From DASQFQ01 sp963730115 (lineage in GTDB: Bacteria > Actinomycetota > Thermoleophilia > Solirubrobacterales > Solirubrobacteraceae), in contig CAVSQM010000012.1 in NCBI GenBank assembly GCA_963730115.1, forward strand, positions 248,001 to 312,000: DNA of 64,000 nucleotides, in the 5' to 3' direction. Shown piece after piece: positions 53,639 through 62,123 of this stretch. The position numbers and the translations under genes were made by a program. The notes beneath the pieces were generated by a model. That model searched no databases. It had not been told where the DNA came from and saw only the letters and a program-made list of their open reading frames with translations. How positions within the stretch are numbered: position 1 is the first letter of the stretch; every line of letters starts with the position of its first letter.

Positions 53639-54496
53639 ATGGCGCGCGACGTCTACGTGATCGGCTCGATCAACGTCGACCTCGTCGTGCGCGCGGCGTC
53701 GCTGCCCACGCCGGGTGAGACGGTGACGGGCGGCACCTTCGAGCGCCACGGCGGCGGCAAGAGCGCCAACCAGGCGGTCGCGGCGGCGCGCGCGGGCGCG
53801 GCGGTCCGGATGATCGGCGCGGTCGGCGACGACGACCTCGGCGAGGAGGCGGTCGCGGCGCTCGAGGCCGAGGGCATCGACGTGGCCGGCGTGCAGCGGC
53901 TCGCCGACGCGCCGACCGGCGTGGCGCTGATCGCGGTCGACGCGGCGGGCGAGAACCAGATCGCGGTGGCCTCGGGGGCGAACGCCGAGCTGGCGGGCGA
54001 GGCGGTCGCGGCCGCGCTGGACGGCGCGTCCGGCGGCGTGGCGCTGCTCGGGCTCGAGGTGCCGGACGCCGCGGTGCTGGCGGGCGCGCGGGCGGCGCGG
54101 GCCGCGGGGCTGACCGTGGTGATCAACCCGGCGCCGGCGCGGCCGCTGGGCGACGAGCTCTTGGCGGTGGCGCCGATCCTCACCCCGAACGGCGGCGAGG
54201 CGGCGGCGCTCAGCGGCGAGGACGACCCGGAGGCGGCCGCGCTGGCGCTCGCGGAGCGGACGGGGGCGCCGGTCGTGGTCACGGTCGGCTCGTCCGGTGC
54301 GCTGCTGGTGGAGGACGGCGCGCTGCAGCGGATTCCCGCGCCGAAGGTCGAGGCGATCGACACCACCGGCGCGGGTGACGCCTTCAACGGCGCGCTGGCG
54401 GCCGCCCTGGCCGGCGGCACGGCCGTCGCCGACGCGGTGCGCGAGGCGGTCGCGGTGGCGGCGGAATCCGTGCGTAGGCCCGGCGCTCGCGGGTAG
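53639..54496 (+). CDS. rbsK: Ribokinase (PfkB family)
   Basis: A 285-residue sugar kinase, phosphorylating ribose or a close relative. The N-terminus VYVIGSINVDLVVRAASLPT, the substrate-binding HGGGKSANQAVAAARAGAAV, the NPAPA loop and the C-terminal DTTGAGDAFNGALAAALAGG with catalytic aspartate match ribokinase rather than fructokinase. There is no rbs transporter adjacent, so it may feed from the CUT2 importer or salvage nucleosides. Confidence 0.9.
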   Translation: MARDVYVIGSINVDLVVRAASLPTPGETVTGGTFERHGGGKSANQAVAAARAGAAVRMIGAVGDDDLGEEAVAALEAEGIDVAGVQRLADAPTGVALIAVDAAGENQIAVASGANAELAGEAVAAALDGASGGVALLGLEVPDAAVLAGARAARAAGLTVVINPAPARPLGDELLAVAPILTPNGGEAAALSGEDDPEAAALALAERTGAPVVVTVGSSGALLVEDGALQRIPAPKVEAIDTTGAGDAFNGALAAALAGGTAVADAVREAVAVAAESVRRPGARG

Positions 54497-54505
54497 TGCC
54501 GGGAC

Positions 54506-54988
54506 ATGACGAAGTACCTCCCGATCTACCTCAACGACCACTTCGCGGGCTCGACCGCCGGCGTGGAGCTGGCCAAGCGCGCGGCGAAGAACAACCGCGG
54601 CAACCCCGAGTTCGGGCCGGCACTCGAACGGATCGCGTCGGAGATCGAGGAGGACCGCAACGCGCTCAAGCGGATCATGGCCCGGCTCGAGGTCGATGAG
54701 GACCGCATCAAAGCGACCCTGTTCTGGGTGGGCGAGAAGGTCGGCCGCCTGAAGCCGAACGGGGAGATCCTCAAGTTCTCCCCGCTCTCGCGACTCGTCG
54801 AGATCGAGGGCCTGCTCGGCGGCGTCAGCGCCAAGTTGTCGCTCTGGCGCGTCCTGATCGCGATCGAAGCCGACAACGCAGGGCTGAACCCGGACGAGCT
54901 GACCGGGCTGGCGAACCGGGCGGAGGATCAGCTCTCGCGGCTGCACGAGCTGCGCGACGCGGCGGGCCGGGTCGCCTTTATTTCTTGA
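54506..54988 (+). CDS. Uncharacterised all-helical protein
   Basis: A 160-residue, mostly helical cytosolic protein: YLPIYLNDHFAGSTAGVELA, IASEIEEDRNALKRIMARLE, VDEDRIKATLFWVGEKVGRL, SRLVEIEGLLGGVSAKLSLW and AEDQLSRLHELRDAAGRVAF. No metal or catalytic motif is visible; the four-helix pattern is compatible with a small scaffold or ferritin-like fold. No family recognised. It starts ten bases after the ribokinase gene, and its stop codon lies inside the -35 box of the next promoter. Confidence 0.7.
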   Translation: MTKYLPIYLNDHFAGSTAGVELAKRAAKNNRGNPEFGPALERIASEIEEDRNALKRIMARLEVDEDRIKATLFWVGEKVGRLKPNGEILKFSPLSRLVEIEGLLGGVSAKLSLWRVLIAIEADNAGLNPDELTGLANRAEDQLSRLHELRDAAGRVAFIS

Positions 54989-55014
54989 CGGCTATATAGC
55001 CTTCTGGGTATATT
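54985..55014 (+). promoter_or_regulatory. Promoter with internal palindromic operator for the ArsR-SRPBCC pair
   Basis: TTGACG at 54985-54990 and TATATT at 55009-55014 are separated by 18 bases. Inside the spacer, overlapping the -35 end, is the perfect 12-base palindrome GGCTATATAGCC at 54990-55001. An ArsR-type dimer bound there would block polymerase. The start codon follows at 55022, so the transcript would be nearly leaderless. Confidence 0.75.
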
Positions 55015-55021
55015 GGTCGGC

Positions 55022-55331
55022 ATGTCGTCGCCCTGGCAGGCGCTCGCCGACCCCCACCGCCGTGCCGTGCTCGCGCTGCTGCTCGAGCGGCCGCGGCCCG
55101 TGGGCGAGCTCGTGGAGCGCCTCGGGCTGAGCCAGCCGGGCACGTCGAAGCACCTGCAAGGTGCTGCGCGAGGCGGGCCTCGTGCAGGTGCACGCCGAGG
55201 CGAACCGCCGCGTCTACGCGCTCGACCCCGGGCCGTTGAACGAGCTCGACGTCTGGCTCGCGCCCTACCGGCGGCTGTGGAACGAGTCGCTCGACGCGCT
55301 GGGGCGGCATCTCGACCGCGAGGAGGACTGA
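55022..55331 (+). CDS. ArsR family winged-helix regulator (one single-base insertion)
   Basis: A 102-residue repressor when repaired. LADPHRRAVLALLLERPRPV and GELVERLGLSQPGTSKHLKV form the recognition helix region, REAGLVQVHAEANRRVYALD the wing. An extra C at 55157 breaks the frame after SKHL. There are no metal-binding cysteines, so it belongs to the non-metal ArsR group commonly paired with SRPBCC proteins. The stop overlaps the next start (TGATG). Confidence 0.85.
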
Positions 55332-55804
55332 TGTACGGGACCTACGAGACGATCGACGGCAAGCCGGCGGTGCGCTTCGAGCGCGTGTACCCGCATCCGG
55401 TCGAGCGGGTGTGGCGGATGGTGACCGTGCCGTCGGAGCTGGCGGCCTGGTTCCCGACCACCGTCGAGGTCGACCTGCGGGAGGGCGGCGAGATGCGCTT
55501 CACGTTCCCGGAAGGCGAGCTGGAGCCGATGGGCGGCCGCGTGCTGGAGCTCGATCCACCCCGCGTGTTCGCGTTCCTGTGGGGCGAGGAGCTGCTGCGG
55601 CTCGAGCTCGCGCCGGAGGGCGACGGCACGCGGCTGACGCTCACGCACCTGATCTCGAACGAGGACGAGGCCGCGCGCAACGCCGCGGGCTGGCACGTCT
55701 GCCTCGACAAGCTGGGTGGGGAGGACAGCGACTGGGAGCCGCTCTACGAGGCGTACCAGCGCCGCGGCGTGCCCTCCGGCGCGGAGATTCCGGGCAAGCG
55801 TTAG
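55331..55804 (+). CDS. SRPBCC (AHSA1-like) protein
   Basis: A 157-residue helix-grip protein. FERVYPHPVERVWRMVTVPS and ELAAWFPTTVEVDLREGGEM form the start of the fold, GGRVLELDPPRVFAFLWGEE and TRLTLTHLISNEDEAARNAA the rest, with the final long helix WHVCLDKLGGE lining the pocket. It likely binds a hydrophobic ligand that also releases the ArsR repressor. The two genes overlap by one base. Confidence 0.87.
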   Translation: MYGTYETIDGKPAVRFERVYPHPVERVWRMVTVPSELAAWFPTTVEVDLREGGEMRFTFPEGELEPMGGRVLELDPPRVFAFLWGEELLRLELAPEGDGTRLTLTHLISNEDEAARNAAGWHVCLDKLGGEDSDWEPLYEAYQRRGVPSGAEIPGKR

Positions 55805-55916
55805 TGGCCTGGACCGGCGCCGAGGACGCGGACACGCCGGCCCCGCGGGTGACGCCTCACCGCGCCGGCCGCGGCCCACCACTGAGCCCGAGGCGGTGGA
55901 GGCGTAGCCTGCGGGC

Positions 55917-56102
55917 ATGGCCTCCACCGCTCTCGTCCGCCCCAGCCGCGGCCGCCTCGTCGCCGGCGTGTGCGCCGCGATCGCGCGGCGCTTCGGCCTC
56001 TCGCCGACGCTCGTCCGCGTGCTGTTCGTGCTCTCGATGTTCCTGCCCGGCCCGCAGATCCTGGCCTACATCGTGCTCTGGATCGTGATCCCGGCCGACT
56101 AG
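55917..56102 (+). CDS. PspC domain protein
   Basis: A 61-residue protein consisting of one PspC domain: LVRPSRGRLVAGVCAAIARR, FGLSPTLVRVLFVLSMFLPG, then a transmembrane helix LAYIVLWIVIPAD. PspC proteins act in membrane-stress signalling. It ends in a four-base overlap (CTAG) with the convergent sensor-domain gene, which is a membrane-embedded sensor module; PspC and this module are often fused to kinases in actinobacteria. Confidence 0.88.
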   Translation: MASTALVRPSRGRLVAGVCAAIARRFGLSPTLVRVLFVLSMFLPGPQILAYIVLWIVIPAD

Positions 56103-56710
56103 CCGAGGACCGCCCGCGCCGAGCGGCCGATCCCGGCGGCGAGCGCGCGGCACGCGACCATCGTGGTCGGCAGCAGCGCCAGGCCGATCAGCACGCGCAG
56201 GACGGTGTAGCCGAGCGACGTCGAGTCGAGCAGCGGGATGGTCTCGTCGTCGTCGGGCATCGCCCAGTACCAGAGCGGCGAGGTGACGAAGCCGAGCGCG
56301 GTGCTCCAGAGCGACACGGCGACCGTGAAGCCGGCGGTGCCGATCGGGAGCAGGAGCACGGACCACAGGGTCCCGGTCCACGCCGAGCGATCGCGCACCA
56401 GCGCCTTCGAGCGCTCGAGCCAGTCACCCTCCAGCGGGCGGTCGGGAGCCACGGCGTCGTCGACCACGAGCACGGCACGGGCGCGCTCGATCCGCGCGAT
56501 CCACCGCGAGGCCGCCAGGGTGAGCAGCAGCAGGGGGATGCCGACGAACGTGATCGCGAGCCCCAGCGAGAGAGACAGCGCGGTGACGACGAACGTGAAG
56601 GTGACGATGCCCAGCGGGAGGCCGAGCACGAGGTAGAGGAAGTCCTTGGCGGTCTGCTTGACGCCCGGCAGTGGGGCGAAGCGGGTATCGGCGACGCTGA
56701 TCTCGGTCAT
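56099..56710 (-). CDS. Free-standing putative sensor domain membrane protein
   Basis: A 203-residue membrane protein matching the putative sensor domain normally found at the N-terminus of actinobacterial histidine kinases. AKDFLYLVLGLPLGIVTFTF, ALSLSLGLAITFVGIPLLLL and TLAASRWIARIERARA give the first two helices and the amphipathic linker; TGTLWSVLLLPIGTAGFTVA, STALGFVTSPLWYWAMPDDD and TVLRVLIGLALLPTTMVACR the rest. No kinase follows, so it is an orphan sensor. ATG at 56710. Confidence 0.78.
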   Translation of the reverse strand: MTEISVADTRFAPLPGVKQTAKDFLYLVLGLPLGIVTFTFVVTALSLSLGLAITFVGIPLLLLTLAASRWIARIERARAVLVVDDAVAPDRPLEGDWLERSKALVRDRSAWTGTLWSVLLLPIGTAGFTVAVSLWSTALGFVTSPLWYWAMPDDDETIPLLDSTSLGYTVLRVLIGLALLPTTMVACRALAAGIGRSARAVLG

Positions 56711-56891
56711 GGCACCGAGGTTGCCGCCCCGGGGCCACCCCGGCATCGAGGACAGCCCGCGGAACACGGTGCGGTTCGCCACAGCCGGGCAAACCTCTCA
56801 CCGCCGCCGCCGACCTCCCACGAACCTTCCACCGGCCACCGCAATCCGGCCACGGGGTTTGTGCCCGCTGCTTCGCAGCCACAACGAGTCC
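56711..56891. other. Divergent intergenic region
   Basis: A 181-base gap between the sensor-domain gene and the secreted repeat protein. It contains CCGGCCACCG-like GC motifs and short direct repeats of CCACCG, but no clear promoter or operator could be assigned. Confidence 0.4.
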
Positions 56892-58661
56892 GTGGTGACA
56901 CGGATCGTCCGCCTGCTGCTCGGCTCGGCTCTCCTCCTCGGCGCGCTCCCCGCGAGCGCGCCCGCGGCCGCGACCCCGGAGTGCCCGATGGCCGAGTTCT
57001 GGGACCGTCCGGGCATCGAGCGCCCGCACCAGCTCCGGTGCGAGAAGGCGTGGAGCGCCACGCTCGCCGCCGGGCCCGCACACGGCCGCCTGACCGGCTT
57101 CGCCTACGACGAGGACGAGCAGGTCGCGACCTGGCGCTACCGCCCGGATGCCGACGCGCCCGCCGAGGACGCGTTCACGCTCCGCCTCGAAGGGCCCCAG
57201 GGCACCGTCACCCAGCGCGTGGCGATCCACGTGACGCCGCGCGCTCAGAACACCGCGCCCCAGTGCCAGCCCGCCGCCGAGGCGCAGCGCACCGACGGCG
57301 CGGCGCCCGCCGTCGTCGCGCTCTATCTCACCTGCTGGGACTACGAGCACGACAGCTTCACGGTCGACGGCGGCGGCCCCGGCGAGCACCTCGACGGCCC
57401 GCGCGCGGTCGCGGGTGGTGACGGTGGCGGCACCGACGTCCCGCTCTGGCACTACCGGACCGCGACCAGCCGCGGCGAGGAGGCGAGCACGTTCTGGGCC
57501 ACCGACGACCTCGGCGCCCGCTCGGCCGACGCGGCGCTGAGCGTGCGCGTCGGCCCGGACGTCGACCGGCTCCCGGAGTGCGTGCCCAACCCCGGGCTGT
57601 CCGACCCCGGGGCCGACTTCCTCGCCGTCCTCGCCCGCCCGGGCGCCACCCGACGTTTCGGAATCCTGTGCTCGGACGCCGACCACGACCCGCTGGCCGT
57701 CCGGCTCGGCGCCAAGCCCGCGCGCGGCTCGCTGACCACGTTCGCGCCCGGCGAGCTGCGCGACTACGAGGGCGGCAGCGAGCGCTGGGTCGACGCCGTC
57801 TACCAGCCCGCCGACGACTCCGGCGAGCCCGACCCGTTCACCGTCGTGGCCAGCGCCCGCGGCCAGGCGACAGAGACGAAGCTGGCGATCGCCGGCGCCG
57901 ACGACACGCACTGGGTCAGCGGGCTGGGCTGCGCCACCAAGGCGGGCCAGACGACGGCCGGCACGCCCGGGATCGTCCGCCTCTCCTGCCTGGACGACGA
58001 GGGCGACGAGCTGCTCGCCACGGTCACGCGCGCGCCCGCGCATGGCGTCGCCGCCGCGCCCGCGCTGACCCACGCGCGCTACGGCTGGGACGACGTCGCG
58101 ATCGCGTGGACGCCCGAGCCCGGCTTCGTCGGCATCGACAGCCTCGGCGTGCGCGTCAGCGACGGCCACGGCGTGCAGGTCGACTTGACGATCAACCTCT
58201 ACTCGTACGCGCCCGAGGCCGGCGCCGGGCCCAACGCCGGCCTGCCGGCGAGCGGCCGCCCGGCGGTCGGCCAGGCCAAGGCCGTCGCGCCGATCGACCA
58301 GGCCCGCCGGGCGCTGAAGGCGCGCGACGTCGTGCTGGTCCGGCGCGTCGGCGACGCGCGCGTGTTCGCGCGCCGCTCGCAGATCCGCCGCGGCCTCGCG
58401 CCGCGCACGGGCAGCACCGCGCTCGCGGTCACCTGCCCGCTCGCCTGCCGTGTCGACGCCCGCGTGCAGGCGGCCGCGAAGCCGGCCCGCGCGGCGCGCC
58501 TGGGCCGCACCACTGCCACGCCGGCGAAGGCGGCGCGCCTCAAGCTGAGCCGCCGCGCCGCCGGCCTCCTTCGCCGGTCCGGCGCGGTCGCGCTCGAGCT
58601 CTCCGCGCGCATGCCCGCCGGCCGCTCCGGCCGTGGCACGGTGCGGCTGCGGCGCCGCTGA
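56892..58661 (+). CDS. Secreted multi-domain protein with Ig/cadherin-like repeats
   Basis: A 589-residue exported protein. The GTG start gives the signal peptide TRIVRLLLGSALLLGALPAS followed by APAAA. The mature region holds about four beta-sandwich repeats, each with a cysteine pair and a repeated pattern near LxCxDxExD: LTCWDYEHDSF, ILCSDADHDPLAVRLGAKPA, LSCLDDEGDELLATVTRAPA, and EPGFVGIDSLGVRVSDGHGV, as in tandem cadherin-like/Big_9 proteins. The C-terminal 120 residues (RRSQIRRGLAPRTGSTALAV to GRGTVRLRRR) are very basic and may bind the cell wall. Function is unknown. Confidence 0.8.
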   Translation: MVTRIVRLLLGSALLLGALPASAPAAATPECPMAEFWDRPGIERPHQLRCEKAWSATLAAGPAHGRLTGFAYDEDEQVATWRYRPDADAPAEDAFTLRLEGPQGTVTQRVAIHVTPRAQNTAPQCQPAAEAQRTDGAAPAVVALYLTCWDYEHDSFTVDGGGPGEHLDGPRAVAGGDGGGTDVPLWHYRTATSRGEEASTFWATDDLGARSADAALSVRVGPDVDRLPECVPNPGLSDPGADFLAVLARPGATRRFGILCSDADHDPLAVRLGAKPARGSLTTFAPGELRDYEGGSERWVDAVYQPADDSGEPDPFTVVASARGQATETKLAIAGADDTHWVSGLGCATKAGQTTAGTPGIVRLSCLDDEGDELLATVTRAPAHGVAAAPALTHARYGWDDVAIAWTPEPGFVGIDSLGVRVSDGHGVQVDLTINLYSYAPEAGAGPNAGLPASGRPAVGQAKAVAPIDQARRALKARDVVLVRRVGDARVFARRSQIRRGLAPRTGSTALAVTCPLACRVDARVQAAAKPARAARLGRTTATPAKAARLKLSRRAAGLLRRSGAVALELSARMPAGRSGRGTVRLRRR

Positions 58662-59258
58662 TCAGGTCTTGATCAGCGGCTTGACGGCCTTCAGCACGGC
58701 CGCCTGATCGAGCGGCTTGTCGAACGGGCCGAGCGTCGGCTCCATGCCGCCGAGGAAGCGCAGCGCCGCGGCGTGCTTCGCCTCGACCTGCACGATCGAG
58801 CCGGCCGCGCCGAGCACCTCCTTGCTCTTGATCATCGGCGCCGCGCCGTTGTAGGCCGACACGCCGGTGTCCTCGAGCGTGACCGCGAGCTTCTCGAAGT
58901 CGGCCTGGTTCTTGAGGCCGAACGCGAACGTCGGCGACTTCACCGGCTTGCCGCCCAGCTTCTTGATCGTGGCGACGAGCGCGTCGACGTGCGCCTCCTC
59001 GTTGGCGCCGAAGTCCTTGGCCAGCGCCTTGTACTCGCCCTTGAGGCCGAGCTTCTGCGCCTGCTTGTAGAAGTCGGCCTCGAGGTACTCCAGCGTCAGG
59101 GCGAAGTTGAGGATCTCGACGTCCCCTCCCCCGTTCTGCGCCAGCGCCTGCGTCACCCACGGGGTGACGGAGGCGGCGCCGTACGCGGCGCCGGTGGCGA
59201 GCGCGCCGCGGACGAGGAACGCCCCGCGGCTCATGCCCTGGATCTCGATGTTCTCCAT
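58662..59258 (-). CDS. Ferritin-like domain protein, exported
   Basis: A 198-residue protein with an N-terminal signal containing SRGAFLVRGALATGAAYGAA, a Tat-like S-R-x-x-F-L variant lacking the second arginine. The mature part is a ferritin-like four-helix bundle: LNFALTLEYLEADFYKQAQK, FGANEEAHVDALVATIKKLG (the E-x-x-H), and GSIVQVEAKHAAALRFLGGM supply a di-metal site. It resembles desiccation-related or DUF4439-type ferritins. AAAGGA precedes the ATG. It lies 21 bases downstream of a paralogue. Confidence 0.87.
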   Translation of the reverse strand: MENIEIQGMSRGAFLVRGALATGAAYGAASVTPWVTQALAQNGGGDVEILNFALTLEYLEADFYKQAQKLGLKGEYKALAKDFGANEEAHVDALVATIKKLGGKPVKSPTFAFGLKNQADFEKLAVTLEDTGVSAYNGAAPMIKSKEVLGAAGSIVQVEAKHAAALRFLGGMEPTLGPFDKPLDQAAVLKAVKPLIKT

Positions 59259-59279
59259 TGGGGTTTGGTCCTTTCGCAG

Positions 59280-59963
59280 CTAGCTGACGATGAACGGCTT
59301 GACGGCCTTGAGCACCACGTCGGCCGACGCCGGCATGGCGAACGGGCCCTTGGCGGGCTTCGCGCCGGTGGCGAGGTTGAGCACCGACGCGTGCCGCGCC
59401 TCGACCGAGTGGATCGACAGCGCGGCGGCCAGGATCTCCTTGTCCTGGATCCGGCCGGCCTGGCCGAGGTAGGCGTTGGCGCCGAGGTTCTCGACGGTCG
59501 CCGCCAGCTTGAGGATCTCCTTCTGGGATTCGAGCGGGAACTTCGTCTTCGGCTTCGAGGCCGGCTTCCCGCCCGCCTTCTTGATCAGCGCGATCAGCGC
59601 GTCGACGTGTGCCTGCTCCTCGTTGCCGAACGTGCGGGCGGTGTCGGCCACCTTGCCCTTGAGCATGCCGCTGTTGGCGACCTGCGCGTAGAAGTCGGCC
59701 TCGATGTACTCGAGCGTCAGCGCGTAGTTGGCGATGCCGAGATCGCCCTCGCCGAACTGCTCGGTGCCGCCCATGGCGGTCGCCATCGGCGTGCTGGTGC
59801 CGGCGGGCGAGGACGACGACGAGCTCGACGAGTCGTCACCGCACGCGGCGATGAACGCCGCCAGCGAGGCTGCGACACCGCCGCCGCCGGCCTGCCGGAG
59901 GAACTTCTTGCGCGATGTCGCGTCCTCCGCGAGCTCGCGCACCGCGTTGGGTGCTTCGGGCAT
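59280..59963 (-). CDS. Ferritin-like lipoprotein, exported
   Basis: A 227-residue paralogue of the neighbouring protein. The signal region TSRKKFLRQAGGGGVAASLA with lipobox AFIAACGDD marks it as a lipoprotein, probably Tat-routed (S-R-K-K-F-L). After a serine tract (DDSSSSSSSSPAG) comes the four-helix bundle: NYALTLEYIEADFYAQVANS, TFGNEEQAHVDALIALIKKA and LSIHSVEARHASVLNLATGA with the di-metal ligands. AAGGAG precedes the ATG. It is the first gene of the ferritin pair, next to tatA. Confidence 0.88.
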   Translation of the reverse strand: MPEAPNAVRELAEDATSRKKFLRQAGGGGVAASLAAFIAACGDDSSSSSSSSPAGTSTPMATAMGGTEQFGEGDLGIANYALTLEYIEADFYAQVANSGMLKGKVADTARTFGNEEQAHVDALIALIKKAGGKPASKPKTKFPLESQKEILKLAATVENLGANAYLGQAGRIQDKEILAAALSIHSVEARHASVLNLATGAKPAKGPFAMPASADVVLKAVKPFIVS

Positions 59964-60080
59964 TTTGTCCTGCTCCTTCCGGTTGAGTGGGGCCTAGTAA
60001 CGCTGCCGCCGCTCTCCCGGATGACTTGTTGGCGCGCAAGTCACGTGATCCGATCCCGGGCGCTCTCGCGCATACCCCCC

Positions 60081-60257
60081 ATGCCAATCGGAATCGGACC
60101 CATGGAAGTCGTCATCGTGCTCGTGATCGCCCTCGTGGTGCTCGGACCCAAGCGCCTGCCCGAGGCCGGCAAGGCCGTCGGCAAGGGCATGCGCGAGTTC
60201 AAGGACTCGATCACCGGCCGCTCGGACGACGACGAGAAGGCGCTCCCCGCCGACTAG
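60081..60257 (+). CDS. tatA: Twin-arginine translocase subunit TatA
   Basis: A 58-residue TatA-type protein: one transmembrane helix GPMEVVIVLVIALVVLG, the FG/LGPKRLP hinge (LGPKRLPEAGKAVGKG), then the amphipathic helix MREFKDSITGRSD and an acidic tail. It is far from tatB/tatC in this window. Adjacent to two genes for probable Tat substrates, which suggests a dedicated or co-regulated export unit. Its stop abuts that of cysNC. Confidence 0.9.
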   Translation: MPIGIGPMEVVIVLVIALVVLGPKRLPEAGKAVGKGMREFKDSITGRSDDDEKALPAD

Positions 60258-62123
60258 CTACGAGCCCGGCAGCTGGCCCCGCGACTCCAGCTCCCGGACC
60301 ACCTGCGCCGCACACTCCTCCGCGCTGAGCGCGGTCGTGTCGAGCTGCAGCTCGGCGTGCTCGGGCGGCTCGTAGGGCGAGTCGATGCCGGTGAAGTTGG
60401 CGAGCTCGCCGCGCCGCGCCTTGGCGTAGAGCCCCTTCGGGTCGCGGCCCTCGGCGACGTCGAGCGGCGTGTCGACGAACACCTCGAAGAACTCGCCCTC
60501 GGCGAACAGCTCGCGCGCCATCCGGCGCTCGCTCCGGAACGGCGAGATGAAGGAGACGAGCACGATCAGCCCGGCGTCGGTCATGAGCCGCGCGACCTCG
60601 GCGACGCGGCGGACGTTCTCGACCCGGTCGGCCTGCGTGAAGCCGAGGTCCTTGTTGAGCCCGTGGCGGACGTTGTCGCCGTCGAGCATGTAGGTGTGGC
60701 AGCCGCGGCGGTGCAGCTCGGTCTCCACCAGGTTGGCGATCGTCGACTTGCCGGCGCCCGACAGGCCCGTGAACCACAGCACGCTCGGCTGCTGGCCCTT
60801 GGCGTCGGCGCGCGCGGCCTTGTCGACGTCGACCGCCTGCCACTTCAGGTTCGCCGCGCGCCGCAGCGCGAAGCGGAGCATGCCGGCGCCGACGGTCTCG
60901 TTGGAGATGCGGTCGACGAGGATGAAGCTGCCGGTGTCGCGGTTCTCGTCGTAGGGGTCGAAGGCGACCGGGCGGTCGAGCTCGAGGTCGACGACGCCGA
61001 TCTCGTTGAGCTCGAGCTTCGTCGCCGCCACGTGCTCGAGCGAGTTGACGTTGAGCTTGTACTTGAGCGGCGCGATGGTGGCGGTGGCGAGCTGGGAGCC
61101 GATCCGCATCAGGTAGTTGCGCCCGCGGTACATCGGGTCGTCGGCCATCCACACGACGGTCGCCTCGAACTGGTCGGCGACGCCCGGCGAAGCCTCGACC
61201 GAGGCGAGCATGTCGCCGCGGCTGGCGTCGATCTCGTCGGCGAGCGTCAGCGTGACCGCCTGGCCCGCCACCGCCTCGTCGAGGTCGCCGTCGTAGGTGA
61301 CGATGCGCTCGACCGTGCTGCGGGTGTCGCGCGGCAGCACGCGGATCTCGTCGCCGGGCCGCACGACGCCGCCGGCGATCGTGCCGGCGAAGCCGCGGAA
61401 GTCCGAGCTCGGCCGGCTGACGAGCTGGACCGGCATCCGGAACGGGCCGGCCTCCAGGCGCTCGAGGTCGACCTCGACCGTCTCCAGGTACTCGAGCAGC
61501 GTCGGCCCGTCGTACCAGGGCGTGCTGTCGCTCGCCTCGACGACGTTGTCGCCCGCCAGCGCCGACACCGGGATGCACTGGATGTCCGGCAGCTCGATCT
61601 GGCGCGCGACGGTCGCGTACTCGCGCTCGATCTCGCGGAAGCGCTCCTCGGCGAACTCGACGAGGTCCATCTTGTTGACCGCGAGCACGACGTGGCGGAT
61701 GCCGAGCAGCGCCACCAGCCACGAGTGCCGGCGCGTCTGGGTCAGCACGCCCTTGCGCGCGTCGAGCAGGATCACGGCACAGTCGGCCGTCGACGCGCCG
61801 GTGACCATGTTGCGCGTGTACTGCTCGTGCCCGGGCGTGTCGGCGACGATGAAGTGGCGCCGCGCGGTCGAGAAGTAGCGGTGCGAGACGTCGATGGTGA
61901 TGCCCTGCTCGCGCTCGGCCGACAGGCCGTCGAGCAGCAGCGCGAAGTCGAGCTCGCCGCCGAGCGTGCCGTCGCGCTTGGAGTCGCGCTCCAGCGCCGC
62001 CATCTGGTCCTCGAGGATCAGCCCCGACTCGAAGAGCAGGCGCCCGATCAGCGTCGACTTGCCGTCGTCGACGCTGCCGCAGGTGATGAAGCGCAGGAGG
62101 CTCTGTTGCCGGACCTGGCTCAG
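60258..62123 (-). CDS. cysN: Bifunctional sulfate adenylyltransferase subunit 1/adenylylsulfate kinase CysNC
   Basis: A 621-residue fusion for sulfate activation: the GTPase CysN makes adenylylsulfate with CysD, and the CysC domain phosphorylates it to PAPS. CysN (1-430) has P-loop SVDDGKSTLIGRLLFES, DVSHRYFSTARRHFIVADTP and NKMD; CysC (450-621) has LWFTGLSGAGKSTIANLVET and DGDNVRHGLNKDLGFTQADR. No ATG, GTG or TTG is near the N-terminus. CTG at 62123 is chosen because it has AGGAGG seven bases upstream and overlaps the cysD stop as CTGA. Confidence 0.93.
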   Translation of the reverse strand: MSQVRQQSLLRFITCGSVDDGKSTLIGRLLFESGLILEDQMAALERDSKRDGTLGGELDFALLLDGLSAEREQGITIDVSHRYFSTARRHFIVADTPGHEQYTRNMVTGASTADCAVILLDARKGVLTQTRRHSWLVALLGIRHVVLAVNKMDLVEFAEERFREIEREYATVARQIELPDIQCIPVSALAGDNVVEASDSTPWYDGPTLLEYLETVEVDLERLEAGPFRMPVQLVSRPSSDFRGFAGTIAGGVVRPGDEIRVLPRDTRSTVERIVTYDGDLDEAVAGQAVTLTLADEIDASRGDMLASVEASPGVADQFEATVVWMADDPMYRGRNYLMRIGSQLATATIAPLKYKLNVNSLEHVAATKLELNEIGVVDLELDRPVAFDPYDENRDTGSFILVDRISNETVGAGMLRFALRRAANLKWQAVDVDKAARADAKGQQPSVLWFTGLSGAGKSTIANLVETELHRRGCHTYMLDGDNVRHGLNKDLGFTQADRVENVRRVAEVARLMTDAGLIVLVSFISPFRSERRMARELFAEGEFFEVFVDTPLDVAEGRDPKGLYAKARRGELANFTGIDSPYEPPEHAELQLDTTALSAEECAAQVVRELESRGQLPGS

